Assembly: GCA_018296165.2 (NCBI GenBank)
Contig: JACKQL020000028.1
Span: 434,001 to 498,000 of the forward strand
Reading direction: 5' to 3'
DNA length: 64,000 nucleotides
Source: Termitomyces sp. T153
Taxonomy: Eukaryota; Basidiomycota; Agaricomycetes; Agaricales; Lyophyllaceae
The notes under the pieces were generated by a model, which was not told where the DNA came from, ran no database searches, and saw only the letters and a program-made list of their open reading frames with translations. Positions 34,189-46,600 of the stretch are shown one piece after another; within the stretch, counting starts at the first letter, position 1; each line of letters starts with the position of its first letter. Position numbers and translations under genes: made by a program.

Positions 34189-35249
34189 TCCACATCAGTA
34201 ATCCCTCATTTGTATCTTTATATTCCAAATACGGTGCATATGGGCCTTTGTCGCCTGTCCGGTCTTTGCGATATGTCTTGACTTCTGCTTGCAAGTCCCG
34301 CAGAGCTTGAAGCTTGAAGTCTCTTGAAGTCCGGACGGGTCGGCCTGTGACAGTGGTCACTGGAATCACGTTGGGTGACTTACGTTCCGAGGCTAACAAT
34401 ACAATATGTAATTCTGTCAGATAAGTTTTCATTGAACAAACTGAAAACTCAAAGCTTGCGACATAATGACATTACCTCTAAGGATCCATCAAGTCTACCA
34501 TGATTGTCTCAAGTTTGTACTCTCGCCGATCACATCGATATCTAACCTGGCAGAGGAACACCCGCTCTGTCTGCATGTTGGTCCAGCGAATCCAAGAAAT
34601 CCTGGGCTCTCTGCCCATTGAAAGACGGCGCATACTCGTCGTACGGCCAATTTTAATACTCGCACTGACCAATGAGCTCCTCGATGTCGACATGCCTTCC
34701 CCATATCCCTCGCTCGACGACGATCCCCCTGCCTTTATCATTCCATCCTCAGCCATCATCCTATATGCGCGATTCTTTAGTCAGAATGAGGAATATGATG
34801 AGTGCTTGGCGATCGCCCTCTGTGTCTGATACGCGTTCAATATGCTACTCCCCTGCGGTGGTCACCAACATCTGTGCACAAGGTCTTTACCCAACACCTA
34901 TTCTGAGTATTTTTTGCATTCAATCGATCACAATGTTTTCTCTATAGAAACTACTTGCCTTCAAATCAATGTCGATTGATCCAGGCCCAAACCTTGTTCA
35001 AGTGCTCGTGATTCGTTCCTTGGTAAACATCTGAAAAGAAGTCACTCCTAGGAACTTTTGGATATCTTCAATGGCATGTTGGGGGAAACTATCCTGTTTT
35101 AGGCAGACACATTCTAGAGAAGGCTCTGCACTCCATATGTATGATGCGAATGAGCGTAAAGATTTGCTCTCGAAAAAGTTTTCGTGACCGGGTGCTTTCT
35201 TTTGAATCATAGTGCGTGTCCCGTGGTTAGAACATGGGGATGAGCACAT
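34154..35249 (-). CDS. Possible minus-strand hypothetical gene or remnant
   Basis: Three minus frames (35249-34998, 34759-34478 and 34432-34154) have protein-like composition. Examples are KFLGVTSFQMF, RVFLCQVRYRCDRREYKL and TSRDFKLQALRDLQAEVKTY. They could be exons of one gene convergent to kinase 1; the last frame overlaps its 3' end by 35 bases. A GTAATG...TTAG intron would join the second and third pieces. The first piece is not connected cleanly. No family was recognised, so it may be a decayed gene. Confidence 0.25.
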
Positions 35250-35927
35250 GAGGTGCCTAAGGCACTGAACATTTGGGACAGATCGTTCACATCCGCAAGT
35301 AACCCTTTCTAATCAGCTAGTCTACTCTCTACCAGTGACCGGTGTTCTTCATGACTACGACAGTGGCGAGTATACTTATGGGTTGAGTTGACTTCCTCAT
35401 TGCCAGATAATGGTGAGTAGTTCAAATCAATATGGCCCCGAAAATGCCCTGAAGATGTCTCTCTTTGATGCTGGGAGGCGTTAGTAATGAATCAAGAAGT
35501 ACAGTTCAGGAAAGAAAGCAAGCGATATGCGTAAGCGGCGGGGAACCCAGTATCCTGCTGATAGAGATGATTCCTCGGACCTCAGGCCTCACGTCTGATA
35601 GGTTCCTTCTAACCACGGTTCTCACAGGTCGACTGTTTTGAATAGAATCGGCCGCGCAGTCCCAAGCAATACAATGGACCCTAATCTAGTAAAAGAGACC
35701 CTGTGTTATGGTTAACAAGAAGATGTAAGTCTGGGAGATGTTTCTACGAAAGAAAGACTTATGTCATGTCCGATTGGGCTCGGGGGAACTTCAAAGTTCG
35801 CACCACGACGCCCTGTTTGCATATAAAAACTTCCCTTTCGTGGTTACAACGTCGGCATCAATCCCCAATCACCCTCTTACTGTTCGACCGGACTAACAAG
35901 CGAACTTTACCAGAGAGATTGTTCACA
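35250..35927. other. Intergenic stretch with a TATA box upstream of kinase 2
   Basis: A TATA-like CATATAAAAA at about 35820-35829 lies about 100 bases upstream of the kinase 2 ATG. No other gene is supported here. Confidence 0.45.
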
Positions 35928-37443
35928 ATGAACCACGACTTCTCATCCGACTCAGGATATCTTGCTGCACAGACTGGATGGCATCCATCTTCAGACTTAG
36001 ACACTCACATATTATCCTCTGCTTCTGCTTGTAAATCGACCGTGGATACCTCGCGTATAGATAGCTTAGGCCCAGAAGTTGGCCCCCAGGTCACAGACAT
36101 ATGTAAATCTCTGCTAAATGTCTTCAATGATCGCGAGAATTACGCCAAGTTTCTCCAATGTCGTGGTGAAGCAGCCAAAGACTTGCTCGATATTCTTCAA
36201 AAGGTGCACCAAGTAGTTCTCTCCCCGTTTTAGTAGTGACAGTACTCTGTTTGTGTAGCTATTGGACCATGCTCCACTCATGCCCCAATTTCGGGCAATT
36301 CTCTATGTAGCTCTTGTTAGACTTTGCCGTAAATCTGAGCTGTGTCCTCGGTCTTTCGAACTGGAAGGAGTGACCGACAGGGAGACCAAACCTCGAACCC
36401 GTGGCACTTTTGGGGATATCTTTCATGCTCGCTACAATGGAAGCCTCGTATGTCTGAAATCTGTCAAGGTGTATCAAGAACGAGACAGTCCAGAAGCTTT
36501 CAACGAGAGGAGAAAGAACGCTTACAAGGTATGCTGTATTCACTTACCATTTTTTTCCCCCTACCATCCCTTCTGTCAGGCATTTTCTCGTGAAGCTGTT
36601 GTATGGAGCCAGTTGTCGCATGAAAATATTCTTCCGTTCTACGGAATCTATTTTTTCGACAACACATTGTGCCTTGTCTCGCCTCTGATGCCAAATGGGA
36701 CCATATATAACTTTTTGGGGGACCAGCCCACAGCCAATCGACCCCATCTGGTAAGTTGCATGCTATGTTATTTTTGCAACTCGAACTTTTAATTTGTTTT
36801 TCTCAGATGTATGGCGTTGCCTCTGGGATGGAATACCTTCACCGGAACGGCGTCGCTCATGGAGACTTGAAGTGCGAGAACGTTCTCGTCGCAGAGCCCG
36901 AGCAAGCACTTCTCACAGATTTTGGTTTTTCATATGTTACGGACATGATTGGCAGTCACTTTCGAGGTCCAGCGTTCTCATCCGATCAAGCTACTGGTGG
37001 AACGCATTACTTTTTAGCACCAGAACGAATTCAGGATCCCACGAGGAGGAGAGATGAAGCAAGTGATGTTTTCGCCTTTGGGATGCTTTGCTATGAGGTA
37101 GTGCAAGGGATCTACATTCTAGAAAGACGCTAACCACTCCAGATAGATGTTTCTCTTCCCTCAGTCGATCAAGTCTATCTACGGAAAGATCGTCTATTCA
37201 TCACAACTCCCTGAGCGCCCTAACATCGATGTGTCGCGCGGTCTGACTGACAATATGTGGACACTGATGAAGAGGTGCTTGTCTCAGGAGCCAGAGCGTC
37301 GTCCAAAGGCGAAAGAGATCAAGCAAGGATTGCCGTCGAGCTCTGGAAGGGACCGTATTTTGAACGGAAGGATACGGCCTGGCTTTGAACAGGTCAATGA
37401 TGCTACGATTACAAATGCCAACAATCGTCTACATGCACTCTGA
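35928..37443 (+). CDS. TKL-like protein kinase 2, five exons
   Basis: Exons are 35928-36203, 36259-36528, 36580-36750, 36807-37097 and 37147-37443, about 434 residues, with four phase-0 introns at the same positions as in kinase 1. ATG 35928 (MNHDFSSDSG) is chosen by alignment to kinase 1 although the frame is open further upstream. Motifs in order are the helical YVALVRLCRKSELCPRSF, GTFGDIFHA, the ATP Lys in VCLKSV, FSREAVVW, HGDLKCEN, LTDFGFSY and APERIQD. The C-lobe RPKAKEI motif is near the end. The two paralogues probably arose by tandem duplication. Part of exon 5 plus the 3' flank occurs again in inverted orientation at 50050-50212 and 57234-57372. Confidence 0.87.
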
Positions 37444-37992
37444 ATACGAACACTGAAGCGCTCAGCGCTCATCGTCATCCCTTAATTACCTTTCAGACTT
37501 CCACTTGTTGTTCGACCTACGGCTTGCGTCATTCCGAAATAACTTTTATACTGGATGTGTTTCTTAGTTATGTTTTCTTCTGTCCGAGATCCGAGTATTT
37601 GTCAAACTTGAAGTTGATTAGTGATATCAAAGAGAAGAAGCCACAACCAAGATGTAGAATTCTGGAAACGCAATCCAGTGGTCAATGGCAAACGCTAATC
37701 ACTTGAAGCAGAATTGGACTCGATGGTGTCTATTATCAGATGAGACTAGCAGAAGTTACCTATGCGCTGGTCGTATGATGTGGAATGGCTTGTTACAGCG
37801 GAAGCTGGTCCGTAAACAAGATGTGGTATTTTTCGAAGGATCGACGTGCAGAGGAGGGGCGTGGTTTAGAGTAGGCTAGATAGAGCCAATACAACGTGAA
37901 ACGAACTATATTCATTTACCTAGATAGAACCAATATGACTAGGTAAGTGCAGTAAGTAAAATAGTAAGTAGATTTAATGTAAGTGTCTAACA
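37444..37992 (-). repeat. Kinase 3' flank and copia LTR (arm 1 of an inverted duplication)
   Basis: The copia LTR starts (minus) TGTTAGACACTTACATTAAA at 37992 and runs towards 37850; its far end is unclear. The whole segment, from kinase exon 5 through this LTR, reappears in reverse orientation at 49576-50212. A third, CpG-poor copy of the 37460-37750 part lies at 58415-58793. Confidence 0.7.
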
Positions 37993-38640
37993 TACCTCAG
38001 TTCCGTGCATGTCTGATGTGAAGCGAACTGAGGTATAACAAATAAAGAAAACATATTTGGGTTGGCGCGGACGAACACACGTGATGAAGCTACATCAACA
38101 ACGCCTGCGAGGCGGGAAACACTTATTCTCTGACACTCCCACTCGTGTGGAGCCGCAGCCCCATAGCCTTTCAACTTCCAGTATTTGTCTTGGAGGAGAG
38201 CTTTTGTGAAGATATCGGCCACCATGTCCTCGGTAGGTACGTAGTGTACAACTGTTTCGCCCTTAGCTACGAGATCATCTTGCAAGTAATGATATTTTCG
38301 CCGGATATGTTTGGTTCGGGATCGGTACTGTGCTTCCTTCGTCAAGATTATTGCGGCTTGATTTTCAATAGCAAGTTAGACAGTTCCTTTTGAGTGTAAC
38401 CAATGTCCTCGAAGAAGTTTCTAAGCTAGGCGAGGCGTTGCCCTGCGTCGCATAGCCCAATGTATTCCGATTCAGTAGAAGACAGCGCAACCATGGTTTG
38501 ACGTTTGCTCACCCAGCCAACAGCGCCGCGTACAGAGATGAAAATGTAGCCTGAGGTCGATCTGGAGGTGTCAGAGTCTCCTGACCAGTCTGCGTCTGAA
38601 TATCCGTGGAAGGACATGTCCATTGTAGATAAAACAGATA
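37993..38640 (-). pseudogene. Ty1/copia RNase H remnant
   Basis: Two minus segments encode the C-terminal RNase H of a copia polyprotein. One is at 38623-38426, with GYSDADWSGD, STSGYIF and VALSSTESEYIGL. The other is at 38345-38050, with RTKHIRRKYHYL and DMVADIFTKALLQD. Internal stops and a frame change separate them. RT, integrase and gag are absent, so this is only the 3' end of an element next to its LTR. The same end is found at 49340-49575 in the opposite orientation. Confidence 0.85.
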
Positions 38641-39469
38641 TGTTAATCCCTCAGAGTCACAACACAGTATATGTGGACAACTGTGTATTACCTGTAGATA
38701 AAACAGATATGTTAATACAGGGTATACATAAGTGATATGTAAGTAAAGGAAACAGATTGATGTACCCCTCAGAGTCATGACACAGTATCTATGGATGGCT
38801 GAGGGAACGGGAGTGTTTATCCGGAGTGTATGTTCCGTGAAATTAGGTTTGATAACAAAGGCTGGTAAATAATGTGAATGGGGCAGTGGTGGCGTATACT
38901 GTCGGTGACACAGATATGAAACGAGATTTCGGATGACTCTGACTTCCATCAATATCCTACGGATCCTTAGAAAATAAAAAACTTACATCTCAAGTATACA
39001 AAGTATGAGTGTGCCAAGTTTTGTATTTTTTCTCATTCAAGGAAGGATGACAGAGACTTCCCAATGGAAGGGTTGTTTCAAACGTGAAATGAAATGTGAC
39101 AGGTATGTGATCCTGCCAAGCTTTAGGACTCTGCATCACGGTCTGCGAAGGGTAGGATGCCAAGCTGAGCTTAAATATTTGTCATGTCAATTTGTCCCTC
39201 TGTCATTTGAAGCTTGCTTTCTCCCTCTTATACACATTATAGATGTTCAAATCAAGCCAGATCAGTAGAGATTATGTATTTTCACTTACATTGCAATGTT
39301 GAGAAAAATGAGACCTATGATAGACTGACAATACACAAATGAAAGTAGATGAAATAGCAAAATTCAACCATCCTCACAAGTTTGATTTTTGCTACTTTGT
39401 AAGGGGCAAGCATAGGAGTGTAAGGTACCAAGTATGGGGTGGATATTGAAAAGGTGGGGTCCTTGGATC
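38641..39469. other. Repeat-like stretch without gene
   Basis: A unit TGTAGATAAAACAGATATG occurs twice (about 38625 and 38692). CpG almost disappears from about 38950. No coding frame is supported. Confidence 0.45.
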
Positions 39470-40172
39470 ACACAAGTAACAGGAGCAGGACCAGGGATTG
39501 ATGGGTGATCAGGTATGAGTGATGGGTTCCAGGGCCAAGCATGGAACAAGGTCTGGGGTTAGAGAAAAGGTACAGAGTTACAGAGATAAGAATGGAGATT
39601 GGAATGGAAACAGAGTTGGGATAATCAGGCACACACAAGAGAAACTGAGATGAATGAGATGAGATGGAGTCAAGATGAGATTGAGACAAGAAAGAGATAA
39701 GATTGAATGATACAAGGCAGAGACTAGAATGACAAGACAGATATGGGGCACAAACATAGGTAATATCAAGACTACTGTAACTGATATTACTCTACAACTT
39801 AAATACTGGTTGAGGGGATTCCCTCAAGACTGTGGTCTGGCTGCAGGGTTTATTGGCCCACATGGGTTGGGCAGGTGTCAGTTCTGATCTGATGTGCAGG
39901 CTGTGGTGATATCCTGACATGGATGCATGATGCATAGTATGTACTGGGGGCCAGGTGATGTGTTAGAGGCACCCAGGAGCTTGATGGAGGTTAGGAGAGT
40001 GATGGGGCACACTAGGAAAGTGTCAGGGTTTGCCAGGAAAGCATCAGAGTTTGCTGGGGCAGGCACTGGAGTTGGTTGAAGGTCAGGGTGGGTTGGGGAT
40101 GCATTGGTGGTTACTCTGGGGTGTTGGGGTCTTTCAGAGGGAAGTCCAGAAGTCTAGGGATGGGTTGTGATA
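39470..40172 (-). repeat. LTR E, old and CpG-stripped
   Basis: The sequence is homologous to LTR A/J types and has the transcript-start complement TAATATCAAGACT (about 39761). It ends in TGATA at 40172, where TGACA is expected. A purine tract follows at 40173. Its outer half is missing or too diverged to see. Confidence 0.7.
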
Positions 40173-40658
40173 TTACCCCTCCTTCAGCATCAAGACCTCA
40201 AGGCACAGAGTGTGGGCAGTGAGCAGTGGCGGTGTGGAAATAAAAGTCAAAGCAGGATCATTGTCCATCAGGAAGCTACCTTCTAAGAACATAAAAAGGG
40301 TCTGGACACACCATAGTGCTTTACAATTTCCTCACATGTCTTATTCCTCTGAGTCATCATCATCTCCAACCCCTCCCCCCTCTGACAAGAACTAGGTCAA
40401 CATCTGGAAAGAGTACAAGAGTTGTTGTGCAGAGTTTGAGTAGCATCAAGATCAGGAGTGGGTGGACACAATGTTCCACCATCATGAGTACAAGGTTCCC
40501 ATGTCTGATACTGAACTGATCACATTTGACAGGGCTGTCCCCTGCTGTAGTGGGCTCCTCCAGTAGCTTGTCTTAGGCCAGAGTTTTGGAGCTGCCTGCT
40601 TGCCCAGTTCCAATGTTGTCAAGTTGCTCCTCTTAACCCAGCTTGGGGCTGAGGATTG
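40173..40658 (+). pseudogene. Antisense gene fragment of element E (exon 1 only)
   Basis: ATG at 40336 opens MSYSSESSSSPTPPPSDKN, homologous to exon 1 of the antisense genes in A and C, followed by a TAG. The fragment ends abruptly at LTR F (40659). It is strongly CpG-depleted. Confidence 0.5.
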
Positions 40659-41749
40659 TGTCAGGTTCTTCTGACTACAGGGGCTCAGCTTAACTGAGCA
40701 AGTCCTTACTGGGCAGACATGATGTCCTGTGTTTATAAATTAGTGCTCCAGGAAGATCCAGACTTTAGGTATTTGCAAGGGTAAGCCAAGGGAAGCAGTC
40801 TGAGCAAGTCAGGGGTGGTCTGTGGGAGTCTAAGACAAGATGCAAAGAAGGGTTGGGTTTGGGGAAGACTCAGTAACAGGTCCAGAGGCAAATACAGAGG
40901 GTGTGGGGCAAGCAGAGGCCATGCAAGTGATGGGAGTGGGGCCAGAGATTGATGGGGGATCAATTAATATTGATAGGCTCTGGGGCTGAGTGTAGGGCAA
41001 GGTCCAGAGTTAGTTATGAATGTTTGAGGGTTGTAATGTGTGTGCAGAGTTTGTGATGGCATTAAAATTGAAAGGAATTTAGGCAGCAACAAAGGAAACT
41101 GAGGCAAACAAGATAAGACAGAGTCAAGACAAGAATGAATAGAATTGAGACAAGATACAAGACTATAGTGAGATGATAGGCAGAGACAGGTATTTGACAA
41201 GATTGGAAAATGTAACCAGAACACAATATAACAAGAGAGTAACAGCAGATAATATCAAGACTACCATAACAGATACTACTCTACAACTTTTATATTAACT
41301 ACTGGGCCTCCTCCAGGGATTGAGGATATGATGGTGGGGCTTGTCAGAGCTGCACAGAGTTGACAGGTGTCAGTTCTGATTAGATGGCAGGCCATAGTGA
41401 TAATCTGATGGGAACTAATGGGAATCTGGTCCACTTTATAGCTGTTGGGAAGTTCCAGAGTGGTCAGATAGGTTGTAGGAATAAGTCAGTGATGTGTGCT
41501 GGAGTTAGAGGAGATGTTCAAGGGGTCCAGGGGCTTGGAGAGAGAAGGGGGGATGACAGGGCCTGCAGGGAACACATCAGGGTTTGCCAGGGGGCTGTCA
41601 GGGTTTGCTGGAGAAGCATTGGAGTTAGTTGGGGTGGGTGCCATGGGTAAACAATGGTTGGAGTAAGTTGAGGGGGTGTTGAAGAGGAACTCCAGGAGAA
41701 GCAGGGTGGCTTGGAAAGAGGTCCAGCAGTCTGGGAGCAGGTTGTGACA
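40659..41749 (-). repeat. LTR F, old and CpG-stripped
   Basis: The ends TGTCAGG and TTGTGACA on plus and the motif AATATCAAGACTAC (about 41255) identify it. It has a purine tract on its right side and no primer site on its left, so it is the 3' LTR of a minus-sense element extending to the right. Confidence 0.85.
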
Positions 41750-41961
41750 TCACTCTCCCTTCAGCATTGAGATCCTCAAGGTGCAGACATGCATTGGGGT
41801 TTGGTGGAGGCATAGGAATCAAAGCCAGAGCAATATTGATCAATCTGCAGTGGGCAGTGGCAGCATGGGGAACAAAGTCAAAGCAGGACTGTTGTTCATT
41901 AAGAAGTTTCTCCAAGAAATTCAAGGGGGCCAGGACATACTCTGGTGCTTCCTCTTTTCCA

Positions 41962-43648
41962 ATGTTCTCTTCCGCTTCCTCATCAGCATCATTGTTCCCC
42001 AACCCCCCTCCCAACAAGGTCTGCATAGTTGTCTGGGACAAGTACAAGCACTAATGGGAGCACTTTGATTGTCATCAGGATCAAAGAAGAGTCAACTCAA
42101 TGTACTGTTGTCATAAGTCTGGGGGTCCAGCACTGAAGGTGGTACTGATTTGAACTTGACAGAGTTGTCCAGGGCAATGGCAGAGTTATCAGGAGGCTCC
42201 TTTTGCATGAGGGGTTTGGTTTGGGCCAGCCATGCTGTTCCAGTGCTACTGGCCTGTTTTGTGAGGCTGAGCTTGGGGGTGGAGGTTATCCAGGTTGTTC
42301 TGGAGAGTTAGAGGGTGCTGCAGAGAGAAGTGACCCCAGAAGTATTTGTGGAGGCACTGGGGCAGGCACAGGGGCTTCCAATGCTGGAATAGTGCTAGAA
42401 TAAAGCTCTAGTAGGTCCTAGAGTGGACTGTCATTCCTGACTGACTACCTATTCTTAGTGCATTTGTTCTCTGTGCTTAGCACAGAAAAGCCTGCAAGTT
42501 TGATGAATTTATATCTGGGTCCTGTTGTGATTTGTTGGTCTGCCTCCCCTGTTGCTCTTAGCATGGAAGGCATTCATTCTGTTTTAGTGGAATAGCACAT
42601 GGCCTGCATAGCCATGAAGCAGGAATGGGAGGTGGACTGGATAAGGAGGCAGATAGGTGAGGAGCAAAAGGTGAAGGTGCTGGAAAGTGGTGGGAGGTTG
42701 ATGGGAAAGGTGGGTCTGCCATGGGGGGTTATAGGGAGGAAGCCCCAGTCACATGAGACAAAGGAAAGTGGCAAGCATTCCTGCCCCTGGAGGCTGGGCC
42801 TAGCAAGAGGCCCCAGAGTGAGGCAATGATGGTGGGCCCTCCTTCGCCTCATGTCTACTCCCCTGGCTCAGTAGTTCTGCTGGAGCAATCAGCAGGGGCC
42901 TCTGGGTTGGTGCCATCTACCATGGAGCAGTTTTTGCAATGCTGTGTAGAGGAGTTGGAGAGGATGTTGGCAACATAGGAAGAGGAGCTCCAGAGAGTAG
43001 AGGAGAATCAAGATACAGCTCCCAAAGATAGGGAATGGCATGATGGGACAGGGACACAGTGTGGCAGGGCCAAGAGACTGCTATGCAGATAGCTACAAAG
43101 CAAGCCCTGGAGGTGCAAGGTTTGCAGGAGCAGCTAGTGCAATGGAAGGTGTGGTTGGCAGAAGGAGTGGGGGAGTGGGAAAATGCATCAGGCATCATGG
43201 CACTTCAGATGGAGGCAGAGGTGGTGCAGAGAAGGGAGGAGTGGCTGCTTAGCAAGGTGGCCTTAGAGTGGGCTGGCAGGTATACTGTGTGAGTGTTCTT
43301 TCCTTTGCCCCTGGCCATGCTTATACAGCTCTAGTTAGGCTGGATCTGGGAGCATCAGCTCCTTCTGGACAGGGCATTTGCTTCATTTGCATTGATTCAA
43401 GATGGACTGGTGCAGATGCCTGGGAATCATCCCCTGGAGGTGGAGCAGGGGGTGGTGTGGATGGGATGGCTATCGGTGAAGCACTGACAGCACAATGCAG
43501 TGGCCTTGAAGTTGTGGTGGGAGATAGTGGCAAATGCAGAGGAGGCATTGCTAGGGCTTGCAGAGGTCCTGGCTATGGTGAGAGTGCAGATGGAGGTTGA
43601 TTTGGGGATTGGGGAGATGGGAAGGGGAGTTTGGGAAGAGAAGGATTG
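41962..43648 (+). pseudogene. Antisense gene copy of element F, heavily decayed
   Basis: The order is as in C: a Ser-rich start (MFSSASSSASL), a cysteine region with CLPCC kept (about 42540) but other cysteines lost, the AACIA-like stretch, a Glu-rich coiled coil (42930-43260), and a tail ending near 43648. Stops and frame changes are frequent, and nearly every former CG reads TG or CA. Confidence 0.55.
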
Positions 43649-46600
43649 AGGGGTGGGGGAGTCCTGGACTCTTTCATTCTTACCTGTCTTGTACCTAGCC
43701 AGAGCATACTTTGTGTGGTATCCTACATCACTGGCAGAGTCTGCTACACCATAACACAATGTCCATGATGTAGCATATTATATGAGTGCTGTGGAGACTG
43801 TATACTGTGCCATATGATACATATCCAGCAGAGTCCTTTGACTAGGATCTGTAGCTGCAGATATGATCAGGTCTGTTGCAATTACCTTTTGCAGTGACCA
43901 GCCTGTTATGACTGCTGAACATTACAATCTGCTAGTGTCAGCAGACTGGCCATGAATTTGCCACCAGCTATTTTTCATGACCAGCTACCACTGCTTGTAA
44001 CAAAATCCACTCTCAAGAACATATCTGCCCACTGCCAGCAGAAAGCCACTGAGAAGACTGGGTGTGGCCAAAGCCAGTACCATCATTAGCTACAAGCCAC
44101 TTAAATAGACATGTTTGGCCCAGACTCTTTCCTAGAAATATGAGAAAAGTGATATGAAGATCTATTTTAACTCCAGAATTATCAATGGATCAGAATTCTT
44201 CCTAAGGGATCAGATTCTTTGGAAGGCATCAATCATCTTTGACAGCCATCAAAATCTCATCAAAGCATCAAATTCTTTGGAAGCTGCAACCTTCTTCAGC
44301 AGCTATACTTTTTTTGGACAGTACACATAAATCAACAGAGGCATGTGACCCTATTTTTGAAATTCTTGACTTTCAAGTCCTCTTTTGCTCAGCACCCACT
44401 GCTCATCATTATCTGCTCATTGCTGTCTGCTATGCCATGTCTACATCCACTGAGGCTCTTTTCCAACAGCTTTATGAAACTGAAAACTCTGTGTTGGTCT
44501 CTGCTTTGAGAAAAGACTTGCCTGATTGCTAGAGTAGGGCTAAAGGATTGGTGAGCAACCCTACTTGTGGGATAATATGCAACACTCATAGATGGTGTTC
44601 AAAAAATCTTTGTGGAAGCAAATTTCCCAGGCCAAGAACAAACAACTCCTTTTGGAGGCTAGGAAAAGCTTCTCCAATAAGGCCCTCTGAGTTCTCTCAA
44701 GCAAGTTGTTAGATGCAAAGGTAATTGAGAATTGAAAAGGGAGCAGGGACATATTGCAAAGAGTCACAGGAGAAGGAGAAGGAAGCCCAGGAGGTCAATG
44801 AGGGCCAGGCAGCAGCAGGAGTGGCAGGTCTGTATCCAATGTTGGATCCATCACCTTGAGAAATCTTTAAATGGATTTCAGCAATCCTGCCAATGCCATC
44901 AGCAGCTCTGGTAGTACCAGCAGGTCTGTTGTTCCCAGCAGGTCCCTCATTGAAACCCAGTAGAGTATTGGTGTCAAGTCCATTGTCCACAGCAGAGCTG
45001 GCACTAGGCTGGCCCTGGCTGATCAGAAAGACTAGCAAAGCACAGATTTCTCAATGAGAATGAAGGAAATACACTGCCCAAACTCCCCCTCATGGTCCTC
45101 CCCCACACATCCATTTTAAGTATGAATCAGCCACTTCAGATGAAAACAATGAGAATAATGTGAATGATAACAACATTATTTCAATGATAAGGAATTCCAG
45201 CAGGGCAAGATCACACTGTCAATGATACTAAGGAAGTTTTTCATGATGGCACCTTCATGTGCAGGGGCATGGCTCCACCTCCCTTACTGATATTGTCAAA
45301 AGGAGGGGCTGCAGTGTGTCAAGACAAGTGAAGGAATCTCATGTGATGCCTGCTAGCTTGTCCTCAAGAAAACTTGCAGCCTCACAAGGGATCACAAGGA
45401 AGATGTCCAGAGGAACAAGGGCAAGAATGGAAAGAAGGAGAAAAAGCAGAGAAAACCCAAAAGTCTACCAAAGTTTGTTGATGGTAAGTGCCAATTCCAA
45501 CTGAAATAATTCACTAACAATAGACAGAACCAACAACACCAGTTGCTGGGCTGTCAACAATCTGCCTGGCAGATATACCAGAGGCCAGTGGAAAGGGAAG
45601 GGAAAAGGGACAGGCAGATCTGCCAGTGGCCAGCAGAAAGAGGAAGGAGAAGGAGCAAGTGAACCCACTGACAACTAGTGGAAAGGCCAAGGGCAAGCAG
45701 TGGGCAGATCTGCTCCTCCTTACCAAATCCATCAACACCATCCTTACACAAGCTATGGTGGGGTTGAACCAATGGCTTGATTTCATCAATGAAGGAATTG
45801 AGGATACACTGGGAGAGATGAAGTCAGGGTTGGTGCCAGCTGAAGAGACAAGGTTTACAGAGATGGAGAAAATGCTCTGTCAATACAATATAATGCTTTG
45901 AGCACTCAACAAGCACATGGACATCATAGACACAAGTGTTGCAGGCATAACATCTGACCTCCACAGGACAAATCAGACTGTTGGGGCTCATGCTGGGCAT
46001 CTTACACAGAACAAAGTCAACATTGTGTTGCTCTCCAGGGCATGGTAAACAGCATGCAAAACCAGCTTCAAATCTCATCCTCCCCATCCAACTAGCTTCC
46101 AGCACTAGCAGCTTTCCATCTGCACTGGATCCCTATGAGCCCTCTTAGGCAAATCCATGGCAAAGTGAGAGAAGAGAGATGACAAAATGATGAAGCACCA
46201 TGGATCTTGTGACACTACCTCAAAAAGGCTGGACTCATCTTTGTTTTTTTTTTGATGGAGCATTTATACAGTGATGACAGTTATGCCCTGGGCATGTCCA
46301 TCTCACCTGCTGGCTTTCACCTGGAGTTTCAACCAGGTTAAATTTGATTCATTGCCATTTTAGTTCACCACAAGGAAAAGCTCTTATCCTCTGAGTATGG
46401 GACTTGTAGCCTCTTAGGTGTGTTATCCCACTCCTGCCCTGTTGCTGGGCCAGATGCCCACTAAAACACTGCCATTCATCTTCCTTCTGAGTTCTCTATT
46501 GAAAACACTAGGTACATCTTTCTCAAAAGGAGTGCCACACCAAGTATATCTGACTAGGTTCATTGGGATAGCCTTTCAACTGAGCCATTTGTCCATCATT

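Noticed and set aside
32636..37443. Pseudokinases, because HGD replaces HRD
   Set aside because: The catalytic Asp, the ATP Lys, the alpha-C Glu, DFG and APE are all present in both. The Arg is often replaced in this kinase group.
39364..39769. Minus frames with signal-peptide-like hydrophobic stretches
   Set aside because: They lie in LTR E and result from the purine-rich plus strand being read in reverse.
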